A stretch of DNA of 64,000 nucleotides from Paragorgia papillata (GCA_035771165.1 JAWNZC010000234.1:2222501-2286500); one strand, 5' to 3'. Counted from the first letter of the stretch, positions 40,877-52,145 are shown. The notes: generated by a model not told the origin, from the letters alone. Program-made: numbers and translations.

Positions 40877-41044
40877 CTTAAGCTCCGAGCGTATATGGTC
40901 TCGTGTATACTATAATTATCCCAATCTTGCCCAATCATGTCACAGGCGTGAGTCATGCGTGAGTCACTCTGAATATTAATGAGGCGGCATCCCTTTGATA
41001 CGCTATATGGGGGGGGGAGGGGGGGTTGTCATCTACTCGTATAT

Positions 41045-41180
41045 ATAACTGGACTGCGTGCTCCTATTACATTTGAGTTGGGAGAAGTGTCCCCAAAATC
41101 GTTTTCAAAATGGCGGCATTTATGGGTCCTTTTGCTAATGGTGAAGGTCGCTGACCGATACCTAAGAACAGGACTGATGA
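41045..41180. mobile_element. DNA transposon end, inverse of 35461-35590
   Basis: AACTGGACTGCGTGCTCCTA and CATTTATGGGTCCTTTTGCTAA match the inverse segment left of SPR exon 6. Confidence 0.6.
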
Positions 41181-41870
41181 CACATGTTTTTAAAACTGCC
41201 TTTTCCTCGGCAATAATTCAGTCGAATTATACTGTAAGTATAGGATAAATACCGAGAAGGGAGGCTTTAAGCCAGATAAATCGGTCCGAGGTATTTATCT
41301 GACTTAAATCACGATTGAAGAAGGTTTTCTAAAAAATAGCATTTACCGAGTGTCGAAGGACATTGTTATCTCAAATGTTAACGGGATTTTATGAAATAAT
41401 AAAACTCCAAAGGAATCTTTGAATAATAGTTTATTAAACAACTTGAGAAGTACGTAAAGGTTCATTGAACACATACACAGACTTCTACAAGCTTGTTTGA
41501 ATAATTAGTATGAATGAATCTCGTACCCAGACCCGCGCGTTCCCATACGCGCGGATCTGGGACCGACGCTATGAATTGGGCAATTATAAATTCATAGGGA
41601 TTATATATATATATAAGCCCCGGGCTTTATATATATTAGTTCAAGATCACCGAGATTGCCTAAGAAAACTGAGATACTGAGTTCGTTATCACAGAGTTTG
41701 CCTAAAAACACTTCCGTCGCGATGATAAATCCTTTATCACATTCGTGACCATTGAATAACCCTTTTTTTCTCAACCACGCATAAATCAAGTAAATTACCC
41801 CAGGCTAATATATACTAGCCCGGGGCAATTAACTTAATTCATGCGTGGTTGGGAGTAACTATAGAGCGTT
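41181..41870. other. AT-rich sequence with minor inverted repeats
   Basis: AAATACCGAGAAGG/CCGAGGTATTT (41250-41300) and CAACCACGCATAAATCAAGT/ACTTAATTCATGCGTGGTTG (41770-41850) form small foldbacks. No gene recognised. Confidence 0.4.
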
Positions 41871-42028
41871 TTCATCTGACGTCACGGCGGCCATATTGGT
41901 GTACCAAAACAATGAAATGGCGGCCATATTGGTGTACGGTATGGGAATTAGCTCTTTCTTATTCAAATATTTCGTATTGTTTCACCATCCCAATGGGGCC
42001 ACCGATCACGTGAGTGAAAACGCTCTAT
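41871..42028. mobile_element. GAGCGTTTTCA MITE, full copy B
   Basis: ATAGAGCGTTTTCA and TGAAAACGCTCTAT termini; contains TGACGTCA, two GCGGCCATATTGG blocks and CCCAATGGGGCCACCG. Orientation opposite to copy A. Confidence 0.9.
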
Positions 42029-42109
42029 TATAAATAAACCGCGGTACATCAAAGAAAACCGAGGTGATCGTGAAATAATGTTTTTTATTATATAAAATAG
42101 AGTGTTTTA

Positions 42110-42560
42110 TTGATTTTTCCACCACTAATAAAAGTGATAATCTCACATGTGCGATTATTTATGATAATCGCACATGTGACGATTATCGCTGAATCAGCAT
42201 TATAGTTTAATGCCATTTTTGCAAGGCAATAGGACAATTTTTTTATATAATAAACAGAACAATACATGGATGCTTGGAAATATGAAATTTATTTCTCGTG
42301 TTGACCAGGATATGTCACTCGCTCGCTTCGCTCACTCGTGAGATATCCTGGTCAACACTCGAAATAAATTTCATATTTCCGCACATCCATGTATTATTCT
42401 CTATATAAACACTCGAGAACAATGAAAATTGCTCGGTTAACGGCCTCGTGATTTTCATTCTCCTCTCGTGTTTGTAAAGTCTCATCCAGCACAGAAACAT
42501 TGCAACATTGCATGCAAATTCGCTTTTGTGACGTTTTAAAAATTCGTACTATCAGGGGGG
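42110..42560. mobile_element. Two foldback MITEs
   Basis: GATAATCGCACATGTGA palindromes at 42135-42190, and GAAATATGAAATTTATTTC...GAAATAAATTTCATATTTC around GACCAGGATAT at 42277-42380. Remainder is repeat-like. Confidence 0.65.
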
Positions 42561-42569
42561 GGGTTAAAT

Positions 42570-42985
42570 GTGTGTTCTAACAAGAAATTTTTCATAGTTC
42601 TCACTTGTCGTGAGAATGGTAAGAATCGGGATTTTTCCTGTCGCCATCGTCTGGGATTGTTACGACAAGTGCATGTGAACATGGTTGAAGTAACGTCCGT
42701 ATCTGATGGCGGAAGCATCGCAAGAATCGGAATCATTTCTATTTCGAAAACGCACCCCAGACGGTCGCAGACGATCTGGGATTCTTACGAGTACCTACGA
42801 CATGTGTGAACACTGAAGAACACTGAAACTACTCGTCTGGACGATCGGGGACAGGAAAAATCCCCGATTCTTACGACAAGTCGAAACAAATGTGAACGTG
42901 GCTGTTGTAAGAATCGCCGACAATCGGGGCTGGAACGGTCTCCGATTCATGCGATTCTTACGACAAGTAAGAACTAGGCTAAACC
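42570..42985. repeat. Repeat with many GTAAGAATCGG / CCGATTCTTAC motifs
   Basis: The motif AGAATCGG and its inverse recur at least eight times in both orientations, with ACTTGTCGTGAGAA/TTACGACAAGT near both ends. A degenerate foldback element. Confidence 0.6.
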
Positions 42986-43186
42986 CCTGGTAAAATACTC
43001 CCACTCCTTTATGAAATATTACGTCAAACATGAACTTTCGAATCTTAGGCCCTGTTTACATGAAGCAGATTGACAGGCGTCCAATCGAATCTAAAAACGC
43101 TAGTGAAGTCAATCCAGGCAACATGTTTACATGGAGAATCCAGTTTTTGCTTTTTGTAAGCGGTTTTTCAACACTATTTTCCACAG

Positions 43187-43684
43187 GGAGCCCAACTCTG
43201 ACGCCTGTGATGGTCTTTCCTCTTTTTTTGTTTTATTAGATTGAGCTTCTGACTGAAAACCGAGGTCGCTTAACAGTTGTGTAATTAAGCTGGTTAACAG
43301 TTGGTAATATATGCATATATATGCAAATATATTGCAGCGCGCGGTAATTTGAAACTCGAAACAGCTGTTGGGCTTCTGTGCCACGTGAATGGCACGTGAC
43401 GCTCACTGAAAGCTGAGACGACTAAACACGCAGTGCAATAAGGCCTGCGTTCTTTGTCGTAATAATTTGAGCTCCAACAAACGTCACGCGCCATTCACGT
43501 GGCACAGAAGCCCAACAGCTGTTTCGAGTTTCAAATTACCGCGCGCTGCAATTTGCATATATTACCAACTGTTAACCAGCTTAATTACACAACTGTTAAG
43601 CGGCCTCGGTTTTCAGTCAGAAGCTCAATATAATAAAACAAAAAAAGAGGAAGGACCATCACAGGCGTCAGAGTTGGGCTCCCT
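43187..43684. mobile_element. Foldback element, arms about 200 bp
   Basis: GGGAGCCCAACTCTGACGCC and its inverse form the ends; inner pairs include CCAACAGCTGTTTCGAGTTT, GTTAACCAGCTTAATTACAC and CCACGTGAATGGC. Confidence 0.9.
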
Positions 43685-43781
43685 GTGTATTTTGTTTTTT
43701 GTTGTAAACATGGCGAACATTGAGGAAAGCCCATCCTCAATGTTCGCCATGTTTACAACACGCACCAATTTCACTCATTAA

Positions 43782-44405
43782 GGTGGCTCCATACAGTTAT
43801 TTGAAAAATGAAAAATACAAGTTTGAGAGTCCAAAACACGTGATTAAACAATTTGGAAAAAGAATAAAACTAAATGTTATGCATAGTTAAACAGTCTGAC
43901 AATCAAAAACTGTTACCAAATAAATAGCAACAGTTGTTGCTTTGGCAACAATGACGTTTCAAAATGGCTGCCAATTACACTTCAAACTAATTTAATTCGA
44001 AGAAAACTTTGGTGACCCAATTTTTTTTTCATTGAAATTTTTCTTGAAGTATGAGTAAGCAATAGGCCGATTTAAAAAAAATTCTGTAGAACGAAATTTT
44101 TTAAAAATTAACAAACATGATTTTTCAAAAAAAAATTATTCGTTCTACAGAATTCTTTTAAAATCGGCCTATTGATTACTCGTACTTCAAGAAAAGTTTT
44201 AATGAAAAAAAACTTGAGGGTCACAAAAGTTTTTTTCGAATTAAATTAGTTTGAAGGGTAATTGGCAGCCATTTTGAAACGTCATTGTTGCCATAGCAAC
44301 ACCTGTTGCTATTTATTTCGTAACAGTTTTTGATTGTCAGACTGTTTAACTATGCATAACATTTAGTTTTATTCTTTTCACGAATTGTTTATGCACGTGT
44401 TTTGG
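43782..44405. mobile_element. TTAA foldback family, copy 2
   Basis: TTAA at 43778-43781 then GGTGGCTCCATACAG. Palindromic over about 600 bp: AATGTTATGCATAGTTAAAC, ATGACGTTTCAAAATGGCTG, AATAGGCCGATTT and ATTCTGTAGAACGAA all recur inverted. Right tip truncated. Confidence 0.9.
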
Positions 44406-44792
44406 ATACCAGTGCGTGGATTGACTTCAGCCATCCGTTTCGATCAGATCGAAAACTTTCAATCCTCTTCATGTAAACACAAGCCAGAAACAACATGGGA
44501 GATTTGACTTGAACACTCATCCGCTTCATGTAAACAGTGCCTTAGATCTTCCAAATGGAAGTTATAGGTCTTGTTCTACTCAGCAACAATTGCAAAACCA
44601 ATTGTCTCGCAACAATCACGTATAACAATTTTGCTCCAATTTAACGCTAATCTTAAAAGTTTTTGAACGTTGCTCAAAACGTTAATGTTTATGACTCGAT
44701 GTTTCTGCCTGGTAAAAGAAAGAATACATCCGAATACATCCAAAGGCACAACAATGAAAACATTTGAAAAATGCAAACAAGTGTGTACATTG

Positions 44793-45196
44793 TTAAACAC
44801 TACAGTGTATAAACCTTTCATCCAGTTCTGGTCGATGGTAATAGGCATTTGCTTTCTTATTTCGAAGCACCTGCAACGTAATTCGCGCAATAAACAGGAG
44901 CACTGTGATGACCAATAATGCCAGAACAAAACGCGAACTGGTACTGCCGGGGTCCCAATTCTTGGCCAGACTTGCAGAGAGAGCCCAGAGCACCACTGGC
45001 CAGTCAAGATAGGTGTAGTTAAGGTAGCTTTGTAAAGGGAAGTTCTCCAGGAAGAACCAGACCAAGAGGATTATGAGGAGGACGGCAAGAACCAGCGAAG
45101 AAGATAGGGACATGGATGCATTTACTCTGTAGACCAAGACCATTGCAATGTTGAGCAGCGAGGCTATGGTCACCCAAGCCGCATTAATCATGATAC
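44793..45196 (-). CDS. Last exon of a multi-pass membrane protein (possibly TspO/MBR-like)
   Basis: The minus-strand exon follows an acceptor (CTTTCCTCCAAG) at 45198-45197, enters in phase 1 and ends at TAG/TAA near 44793. It encodes about 134 residues with four hydrophobic segments: INAAWVTIASLLNIAMVLVY, LVLAVLLIILLVWFFLENF, YLDWPVVLWALSASLAKNW and FVLALLVITVLLFIARITL, then a charged tail. The Trp/Asn pattern recalls the C-terminal part of TspO/MBR-related membrane proteins of invertebrates, known in other members for tetrapyrrole or sterol binding. That is recognition from memory, not proof. An in-frame ATG exists at 45272, upstream of the acceptor, but the sequence between does not look membrane-like. 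Upstream exons, expected at higher coordinates, were not found before 48 kb. Confidence 0.7.
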
Positions 45197-45272
45197 CTTG
45201 GAGGAAAGATTGAAAAAGAGTCTGTGTTTGAGGTGACCAAATATTGAGGTACTTATTTGTATAAGTATACAT

Positions 45273-45954
45273 ATTTACAATTCATAAAGCATAATTTACA
45301 CAGATGTTAGGGACCGGTCATTATTTATGAATGGGGGAGATTCTTTTCTTTTCTATTATAAAAAAAAGTAATGCCCCCTTCCCCTAAGAAAGCAGCAATT
45401 TGACAATTAACGGCCACCCCTCTCCATATTAGAAAATTTTCTATGTCACCCCCTCCCATAGACCTTATTCATAAATGGCCGACGACCGAATGGCCCCTCT
45501 GACTGCAAAAGATTCTTTTGAATTTCGCACATGAAAACGAGTTCAGAGGGGCTAATTCAAATGCACATAAAAGAATATTAATTCCACGGCCATTAATGAA
45601 TATGGTCTATTTTGCTTCTCAAATCTGCTTCAAAATACAACTATTATTTTGGCCTGTCTGTCTGTCTTGATGGTTTGCAATCAATCTTGTGATATTTACA
45701 AGACAAAGATACGGCGGCCATGTTGGAGGAAAACATACTCTAAAATAGAATAGCTGCTAATCAGATTCTTTTGTTAAAGTTCCTCCAACAAGGCCGCCAT
45801 GACGTCAAGTGAAAACCATGAATTCAAACATTTAAATATGTTTAATAATTATTTTTATTTTTTTATCAATCGTGAGCGGGTGGAATCCTAGGTAATGCTG
45901 CAATTTGATTGGCTGCGTGAGCGGGCAGATTTTTACGATATCTGACCACGGTCA
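45273..45954. other. Non-coding sequence, probable intron of the membrane protein gene
   Basis: GGCCATTAATGAATATGGTC/GACCTTATTCATAAATGGCC (45465-45610) is a weak foldback. A GGCGGCCATGTTGG block at 45713 and CAAGGCCGCCATGACGTCA at 45789 recall the GAGCGTTTTCA MITE. No exon recognised. Confidence 0.4.
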
Positions 45955-46865
45955 CGGAATCCTAAATTTAATTTTAAAATTCATTTAAAATTGACCGATT
46001 TTCATAACTATTTTGCTTGCCACAGAAAAAATAAATTCAACAGAGAGCTACGGGGATGCAAATGAGTTTTATTATCCAAATGGTTTTGACAACTTCATGT
46101 GTAAACAGCGAATTTTAAAAGAAACGCTGGGAAAATTGTGACAAAGCAAAATTTTCGAGTTGACATTTATACAGAAAACAGTTTAAAACGGTAGGAAAAC
46201 CATACATAAACTTGTGAACACAGTATTTTGAATCACTAAATGAAACTATATAGAAATATATATAAAAAATCATACCACGAGATTAAGATAGAAAAGCTCA
46301 GTAAAACCTTTTGACACTAAACTGTCTTTCTTCTGTTATCCGCCAACCGCTATACTCAACAAAACCGCTACAAGTCTTTCACCTTTTAGCCAAACATTTT
46401 CCACATGCCAACCTCATCGTCTCATGTCCTTGAAACTTGAAATTACAAATGGCTTACTGACAAGCATTTTCGTCTTTAAACTCGAGGACCACACTTTCAA
46501 TTTTCATGCAGTCAGCCAAATATTGAAAGCGACTTTCCAAGCGAACAGCCAAAAACGAGCAAGCGACGAAGAAGAACGACGAAGAATCTTTATCAACTAA
46601 ACTTTAAAAACACTTGGACTGCATTTTGACTTCCCTTCGTAACTAGATCTTCGAGTTTTGAATGTTTTTTTATGACAAAAAAGGTTCCAAGCTTCCCTGT
46701 AAGACTGCATGTCGGCAGTTGTTTACTCTCGAACGATAAACTTTGGACTTTGGAATATCACGTGAATGTCATCTCGGTTACGCAATTTAATTATGTTAAT
46801 TTACCTAATTATGTAAATTATAAGTCGTACGATTAATAAAAATAAATAAATGTTATTTACATCGA
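45955..46865. repeat. About 900-bp dispersed repeat, copy 1
   Basis: Aligns in the same orientation with 56370-57245: shared blocks GAGAGCTACGGGGATGCAAA, AAACGCTGGGAAAA, CGACGAAGAAGAACGACGAA, ACTGCATGTCGGCAGTTGTT and AATCGTACGATTAATAAAAA. Unknown class. Confidence 0.85.
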
Positions 46866-46989
46866 TACTACAGATCAAATATTTTACAATGAGGGTTACA
46901 ATTCAAAAACTCGAAAAGTACAACAAAACAGATACAAAAAATAACATAGTTTAATTGTGGTACTAATCACTCAGAATAACTAAAGTTAA

Positions 46990-47631
46990 GGTGGGTCCAC
47001 AGTTTCTTGAAAAATGGAAAATACAAGTTTGAGGGTCCAAAACACGTGCATAAACAATTCGGAAAAAGAATAAAACTAAATGTTATGCATAGTTCAACAG
47101 TCTGACAATAAAAAACTGTTACCAAATAAATCGCAACAGTTGTTGCTATGGCAACAATGACGTTTCAAAATGGCTGTCAATTACCTTTCAAACTAATTTA
47201 ATTCGAAAAGAACTTTGGTGACCCACAATTTTTTTCTCATTAAAACATTTCTTGATGTATGTGTAATCAATAGGCCGATTTAAAAAAAATTCTGTAGAAC
47301 GAATAATTTTACCCCCGTAAAAATCATGTTTGTTAATTTTTAGAAAATTTCGTTTTACAGAATTTTTTTAAAACCGGCCTATTGATTACTCATACTTCAA
47401 GAAAAGTTTTAAAGAAAAAAAAAATGGGGGTCACCAAAGTTTTTTTCGAATTAAACTAGTTTGAAGGGTAACTGGCAGCCATTTTGAAACGTCGTTGTTG
47501 CCATAGCAACAACTGTTAGTATTTATTTGGTAACAGTTTTTGATTGTCCAACTGTTTACAATGGAAAAGATTTAGTTTTATTCTTTTTCCACTTGTATTT
47601 TCCATTTTTCAAGAAACTGTATGGAGCCACC
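46990..47631. mobile_element. TTAA foldback family, copy 3
   Basis: TTAA at 46986-46989, then GGTGGGTCCACAGTTTCTTG; right end GTATGGAGCCACC. The interior matches copy 2 arm for arm. Confidence 0.9.
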
Positions 47632-47649
47632 GCAAACGAACTGAGTTAA

Positions 47650-47818
47650 GCCTGGTTTCGATATAGCCGTAAGAGCCGGCGGCATGGCTGCGGCAAGGGG
47701 CAATGGTCCAATCGCATACAGCTTTTTATTGCTGGCTAATTCAACACTGTCTATGATTGGACCATCGCCCCTTGCCGCAGCCATGCCGCCGGCTCTTACG
47801 GCTATATGGAAACCAGGC
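47650..47818. mobile_element. Foldback MITE flanked by TTAA
   Basis: GCCTGGTTTCGATATAGCCG and the inverse with one or two mismatches, continuing through GAGCCGGCGGCATGGCTGCG. TTAA at 47646-47649 and 47819-47822. Confidence 0.9.
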
Positions 47819-48006
47819 TTAACCGAAAAAGTGTAAATACCAATATATTTTACAATATGAGGGCTACAATACAAAAACTCAAAAAGTATAACAAACCAGA
47901 TATAAATAATATACAAAAACAAATGAAGTACATACGCCACGACTCTCATAGTCGCTTACTGTATCCAATGGGCTGATTTTCGAAGGGTATGCTTTTATAT
48001 TTATAC

Positions 48007-48714
48007 TCAGGTTGCCAGATAAACCTCCAGGCTACCTATTAATTCAACGACCTCCTCTCTTTCTTCGTCATTTGAAATGAGGGAATCACGGCCGTTCCAA
48101 TCGCAATTCATGGGATGGCCGTTCAATACTGTTTCTTTACAGTCTATGACGGCCTTCTTCGCTTGCTTGAGCTTGCGCTTGAAGGCCTTCTCCTGAGCTT
48201 GACACTTCCCAATAAATATCTCCAATGCAATCTTGTCATCAAATATTTCATCCTTTAGACCCTGCTTCAAGACTGCTGTAGGGATTTCCGTTTGCGCTAC
48301 ATTAATACATTTCTTGCGTATTTTTTTATCGTATTTGATAGCAAACGGAAGGATTTTTAAGGCATTCTCTTTCGTAATACTGGTGTTGGAGAAAGAGAAA
48401 CACTGCTTTAAAACGGCGTCAATTTGGTATTTATCCGCAAGCTTCAGCATCGCCAACACATTTTTGGAATTCAAAGGATAATCGAACATTTCATATGGGT
48501 ATAAAAGCTTTAAGAAATCCGTCATTTCTTCGGGATCTTCATCTTCTAACTCGATGGTGTGTTGTTTGGCTTCTTTGAAAGCTCCATTCAGCATGGCTTC
48601 GAACACCGGCGATTGCATGGATAACAGTGATCGATGGACATGGAATTCTACATCCTGAACAAGCAAAACAATATCGCTATTCTTCCAAGGTTGACGGAAC
48701 ACATTTGTTGTCAT
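48007..48714 (-). CDS. BTB/POZ domain protein, single exon
   Basis: An intact 235-residue frame. Residues about 12-112 form a BTB/POZ domain: SDIVLLVQDVEFHVHRSLLS, then SPVFEAMLNGAFKEAK, IELEDEDPEEMTDFLKLLYP and LAMLKLADKYQIDAVLKQC. BTB domains dimerise and many link substrates to Cullin-3 ubiquitin ligases. A BACK-like helical stretch follows (ALKILPFAIKYDKKIRKKCI) and then a basic helix AFKRKLKQAKKAV near residue 180. There is no MATH, Kelch or zinc-finger partner domain, so the protein resembles the small invertebrate BTB-only class. ATG at 48714 is preceded by AAAGACAAAG. The lack of introns next to intron-rich genes hints at a retrocopy, but no poly-A or target repeat is visible. Neighbours are transposons. 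Confidence 0.88.
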   Translation of the reverse strand: MTTNVFRQPWKNSDIVLLVQDVEFHVHRSLLSMQSPVFEAMLNGAFKEAKQHTIELEDEDPEEMTDFLKLLYPYEMFDYPLNSKNVLAMLKLADKYQIDAVLKQCFSFSNTSITKENALKILPFAIKYDKKIRKKCINVAQTEIPTAVLKQGLKDEIFDDKIALEIFIGKCQAQEKAFKRKLKQAKKAVIDCKETVLNGHPMNCDWNGRDSLISNDEEREEVVELIGSLEVYLAT

Positions 48715-48825
48715 CTTTGTCTTTTTCTTTCTCGATTGCCAGAGGTTCTACGTCGACCAAAATGGCAACATCGTTTGCTGTTTATATCGAGTGATCGAAC
48801 AGCACTGTACTTAACGGCGTGAAGT

Positions 48826-48895
48826 TAGCTGCCAATTCACCAGCTGCCAATTCACTGCGAATTGGCAGCTGGCGAATTGGCAACTAACTTCACAT
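48826..48895. repeat. Hairpin with AATTGGCAGCTGG motifs
   Basis: AGTTAGCTGCCAATTCACCA and its near-inverse; several GCTGCCAATTC units in both orientations. Confidence 0.75.
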
Positions 48896-48932
48896 CTGCA
48901 ATTTCGTTTAACCTCCATGACTGACACGCGCA

Positions 48933-51522
48933 CACTGATCTCAAATATATACTCATTATACTGGATAGAGCATCCGGTGTTCGCAGTGAAGTCGGAATAG
49001 ATTAGCGGCGACCATTTCCGGTGGGACCCACTTGGGTCCCATACAATATGGCGTAAATAGGAGTGGAAGCAGTTGAACGGCGTTTTTCGCCAAATTCTGG
49101 GATGTTACGAAGAGTTACCACCGAATTGAGGTTTGTAATCTTATTTTAAGTAATAGTTTAGTGTTTTGAACTATTTTTTTGTTTAGAAAGTGGTTTTCTT
49201 TACAAAATACGCTTGCCTGTTTATTTGCTTCAGAGCTAGCAAGTAGCAATTAAGTTGGTAAACAAATGTCTGGAAGTGACTGCCTGTGTATTTGTTTCTT
49301 TCTAGTAACGCGTATTATTTGATGATTTGCGATGATGTGTTTGTTTAACTTTTGATTTATTTCATGCCGATTAAACCCCAAGAAGTCATAACTGTGTCTG
49401 TTTAAACTAATAAACTTACCCGCTGTTGATACTGTTCACATGAAATATTCGAACTTTATAGTTTTGTCGAATTTGGGCTAATGTTCAACCAGTTCAGATG
49501 GTTTTATTATGGTTACACTACAGTAATGTATTTTGCCCAAGCCCTTGTCCCTTGATAGTATTTCGTTTTGTCTACAGTATATATAGCTCAAACAAAATAT
49601 GTACATACTGTATAACATTTTGAGTTAGTGGTAGTTTATTATGGTTAGAGAGCATCTTACTGGTCATTAAGAAGTTACACCCAAGTTTGATTCCTACTCG
49701 ACCAATGCAGTTTTACTGTGCATTTAGCAGATTACAATTTTATCTAGTTTGCTGAAAGCAAGAAAAGTCTTTCCAGTTACATGCATCCAGGATTACTGTA
49801 GATCTAAGGATGTTACTCTCTGCAATCTGGGTTTAACTCCTACTTGATGCACTTATCAGATTAAAATTTCACCTTGGATGTACATTAGAGGAGTGCTTCT
49901 AGTTTGACTCTATCAAACACCAGAGATTTCTTCAGGGTACTCTGGTTTCCTCCTGTAGTAACACTGACCAATGAGGGATGACTCTTGCTGGACCTCTAGG
50001 AAGAACAGTTTAGATATGACTGATAGAGTTATCAGTATCCAGAATAAATAAAGTTAGTTTACTTCAGTTTTCTTTTGTAGTAACATGGACTAATGAGGGG
50101 TGACCCTTACTAGATCTCTAGGAAGGACAGTTTAGATATGACTGATAAGGTTATCCAGTGTAAAGACTGTTTAACTGTTACAGTAGTTTAGTTCAGTTTC
50201 CTTTGGATGCATGTGACTTGAGTGCTTCCAGTTTGACTCTACCAAACAGCACAGGTTCCCTCCGGGTACTCCGGTTTCCTCCTGTAGTAACATTGGTCCT
50301 TAGATAAAGTTATGGTATATCCAGTGTAAATACAGTTACCTGTAGTTTACTTTGTTATGATCACTCATCTCTAAAAAAATAATTAATGACTGATCTTGTC
50401 TTCTGCCAAGATCAGCTAGTGATAATTTCTGCATAAAAAAGTTGTGTGGATCTAATAAGGAAAAGACATATAGATGGGTATGAAACCTAAAAAGTTCTAT
50501 GATGCAAGATATTGAGGTATGATAAATGTAGTAAAGATTGAAACTTTTTCAAAAATAGCTTGAAATGAAAACACTTCTGTAGTAAATAATAGTTTGGAAT
50601 CATCCTTCTCTTTGTTTAGTTTAGGAAAAAGCTCATGACTTATTATCTGTTTCAAATACAAGTCTACACAAAGTACAGTAGTGTCAGTACACTGAAGTAT
50701 ATAAAATATAAAAGAATATAGTAGATTATAACCAATAAATAATTATTTCTGTGTGTAAATCAGAGCTGGCCAAACCATGCCCCTTTATTATAATTTTACT
50801 TCAATCTCAGATGATTCTACTCTTTCAAATACCAGACAATTTGACTTTGTCAAATAGAAAACCCTTGGCAATGGCAAGTCTCTCCAGCAAGCTGTGAACA
50901 GGAATTATCTTCGTCAATATTATAGTAACAGGACTTCATCCGACTTCATCAATAATAGTAAAACAGTGAGTTAAATGCTTTAAATTTGCCTGTTTAATAA
51001 ATAAAGTATAACTACAAACTTCCAATAAACATCTTCAGTTGTATAAAACCCTCAGATCGTCTGATCCAATATACGTTGAAAAAGACGGATATAGAAACGG
51101 TAATATTGTTACTTTGTCATAAAGTCACTGTCAAACTGCTAAAGTGAATACAAGATGTTATTTGTTCCTTACTTTAGTCCTTTAATAATTCTTCAAACTG
51201 TAGCCTGGTGGCCGGTGCTGATTTTCGTTCAGTAAAATCGTGAAATTTCGGCTGATTTTCCATGATCCCAGCCACTTTTAAGTTGTCCCATAGCGACAGG
51301 TACATTTTCTTGTTAAGGATGTAAAATTTAGCTGGTTTTCGTTAAAAATCCGATCATTTAAAGCGAAAACTATGATTCAGCAATAGTGATATAACTACGA
51401 AGTGGGTCCCACCGGATATGGCCGCCGCGAGATTTTTAGCCTCACTTCCGACTTCAATTTTTGCAAGGCGCGAACCAATAGATGCTCTATCCAGTATAAT
51501 GAGTATATATTTGAGATCAGTG
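48933..51522. mobile_element. 2.6-kb non-autonomous element with 42-bp perfect TIR and 8-bp duplication
   Basis: CACTGATCTCAAATATATAC begins a perfect 42-bp TIR ending at GAGCATC, repeated inverted at the right end. Exact 8-bp duplication CACGCGCA (48925-48932, 51523-51530). A second pair, AGTGGGTCCCACC and GTGGGACCCACTT, lies inside the ends. No transposase frame. The interior (49100-51380) has degenerate repeats such as TCCGGTTTCCTCCTGTAGTA and TTTAGATATGACTGATA but no gene that I recognise. Confidence 0.9.
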
Positions 51523-51641
51523 CACGCGCAGAGCCCTCCATACGAAAGAGTTGGGACACCGGAAGTGTGGGCGTGAGTGATCCGCCATTTTGGATCCTAA
51601 ACTAAAAAGGCAGAAATAGCGTAACCTGAATGTCAGGCCTT

Positions 51642-51716
51642 TATTTGTTCCCGCCTTCCGCTAAACCCGGCAGCGCGGGCAGAGGTGCGGGCGAGCGAGA
51701 AGGCGAGAAAAATAAA
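51642..51716. mobile_element. Small foldback
   Basis: AGGCCTTTATT and AATAAAGGCCT end a 75-bp hairpin with CGCCTTC/GAAGGCG inside. Confidence 0.75.
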
Positions 51717-51817
51717 GGCCTGAGGAAACTCTTAACAAAACTGTGGGGACTCCGTCCATCTTATGGACGGGAGCTCTGATTTACGGTGGCCAATATACGC
51801 AGTGCACGAATATATAT

Positions 51818-52065
51818 TCCAGTGCACAAATATATTTCATCAGGGCACAAATAAATTTCGTCAGTGCACAAATAAATTTCATCAGTGCACAAATAAATTT
51901 CATCAGTGCACAAATAAATTTCGTCAGTGCACAAATAAATTTCATCAGTGCACAAATAAACTTTTTCAGTGCACAAATATATTTCATCAGTGCACAAATA
52001 TATTTCGCATCAGTGCACAAATATATTTCGTCAGTGCACAAATAAATTTCGTCAGTGCACAAGAG
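51818..52065. repeat. 21-bp satellite, left arm (about 12 units)
   Basis: Inverse-orientation AAATATATTTCATCAGTGCAC and AAATAAATTTCGTCAGTGCAC-type units; each is 21 bp and includes GTGCAC. Confidence 0.95.
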
Positions 52066-52145
52066 TGACTCGGAGACTGGGAACGATATAAGATTAACAA
52101 ATAGTACACAGCCATGTGGAGAGTTCTGACAAATATGTTTTGTAC

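Larger units (their letters stand above)
36767..41037. mobile_element. Polinton-like (Maverick-like) 4.3-kb element with two convergent genes
   Basis: AGTAGATGAC at the left and GTCATCTACT at the right start TIRs of about 140 bp (paired blocks AAAGGGATGCCGCCTCATTA, GTGACTCACGCATGACTCA and AAGATTGGGATA). The 6-bp CGTATA flanks both ends (36761-36766, 41038-41043). Long TIRs starting AG with 6-bp duplications are the Polinton pattern, but no polymerase, integrase, ATPase or capsid gene is present. It carries a plus-strand gene near the left TIR, a minus-strand gene near the right TIR, and later insertions between them (37736-38767, 38768-39515, 39520-40167). Confidence 0.65.
43048..44541. mobile_element. 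Harbinger-like element containing two nested foldbacks
   Basis: GGCCCTGTTTACATGAAGC and its near-inverse end the element, and TTA stands on both sides (43045-43047, 44542-44544). A 3-bp TTA target and GGNCCTGTT termini fit PIF/Harbinger. Inside are a foldback (43187-43684), a 23-bp perfect hairpin (GTAAACATGGCGAACATTG at 43706) and a TTAA foldback (43782-44405). Confidence 0.7.

Noticed and set aside
44576..45007. 143-codon minus-strand frame overlapping the membrane protein exon
   Set aside because: Different frame from the exon with four clean hydrophobic helices; its composition is irregular and lacks domain features.
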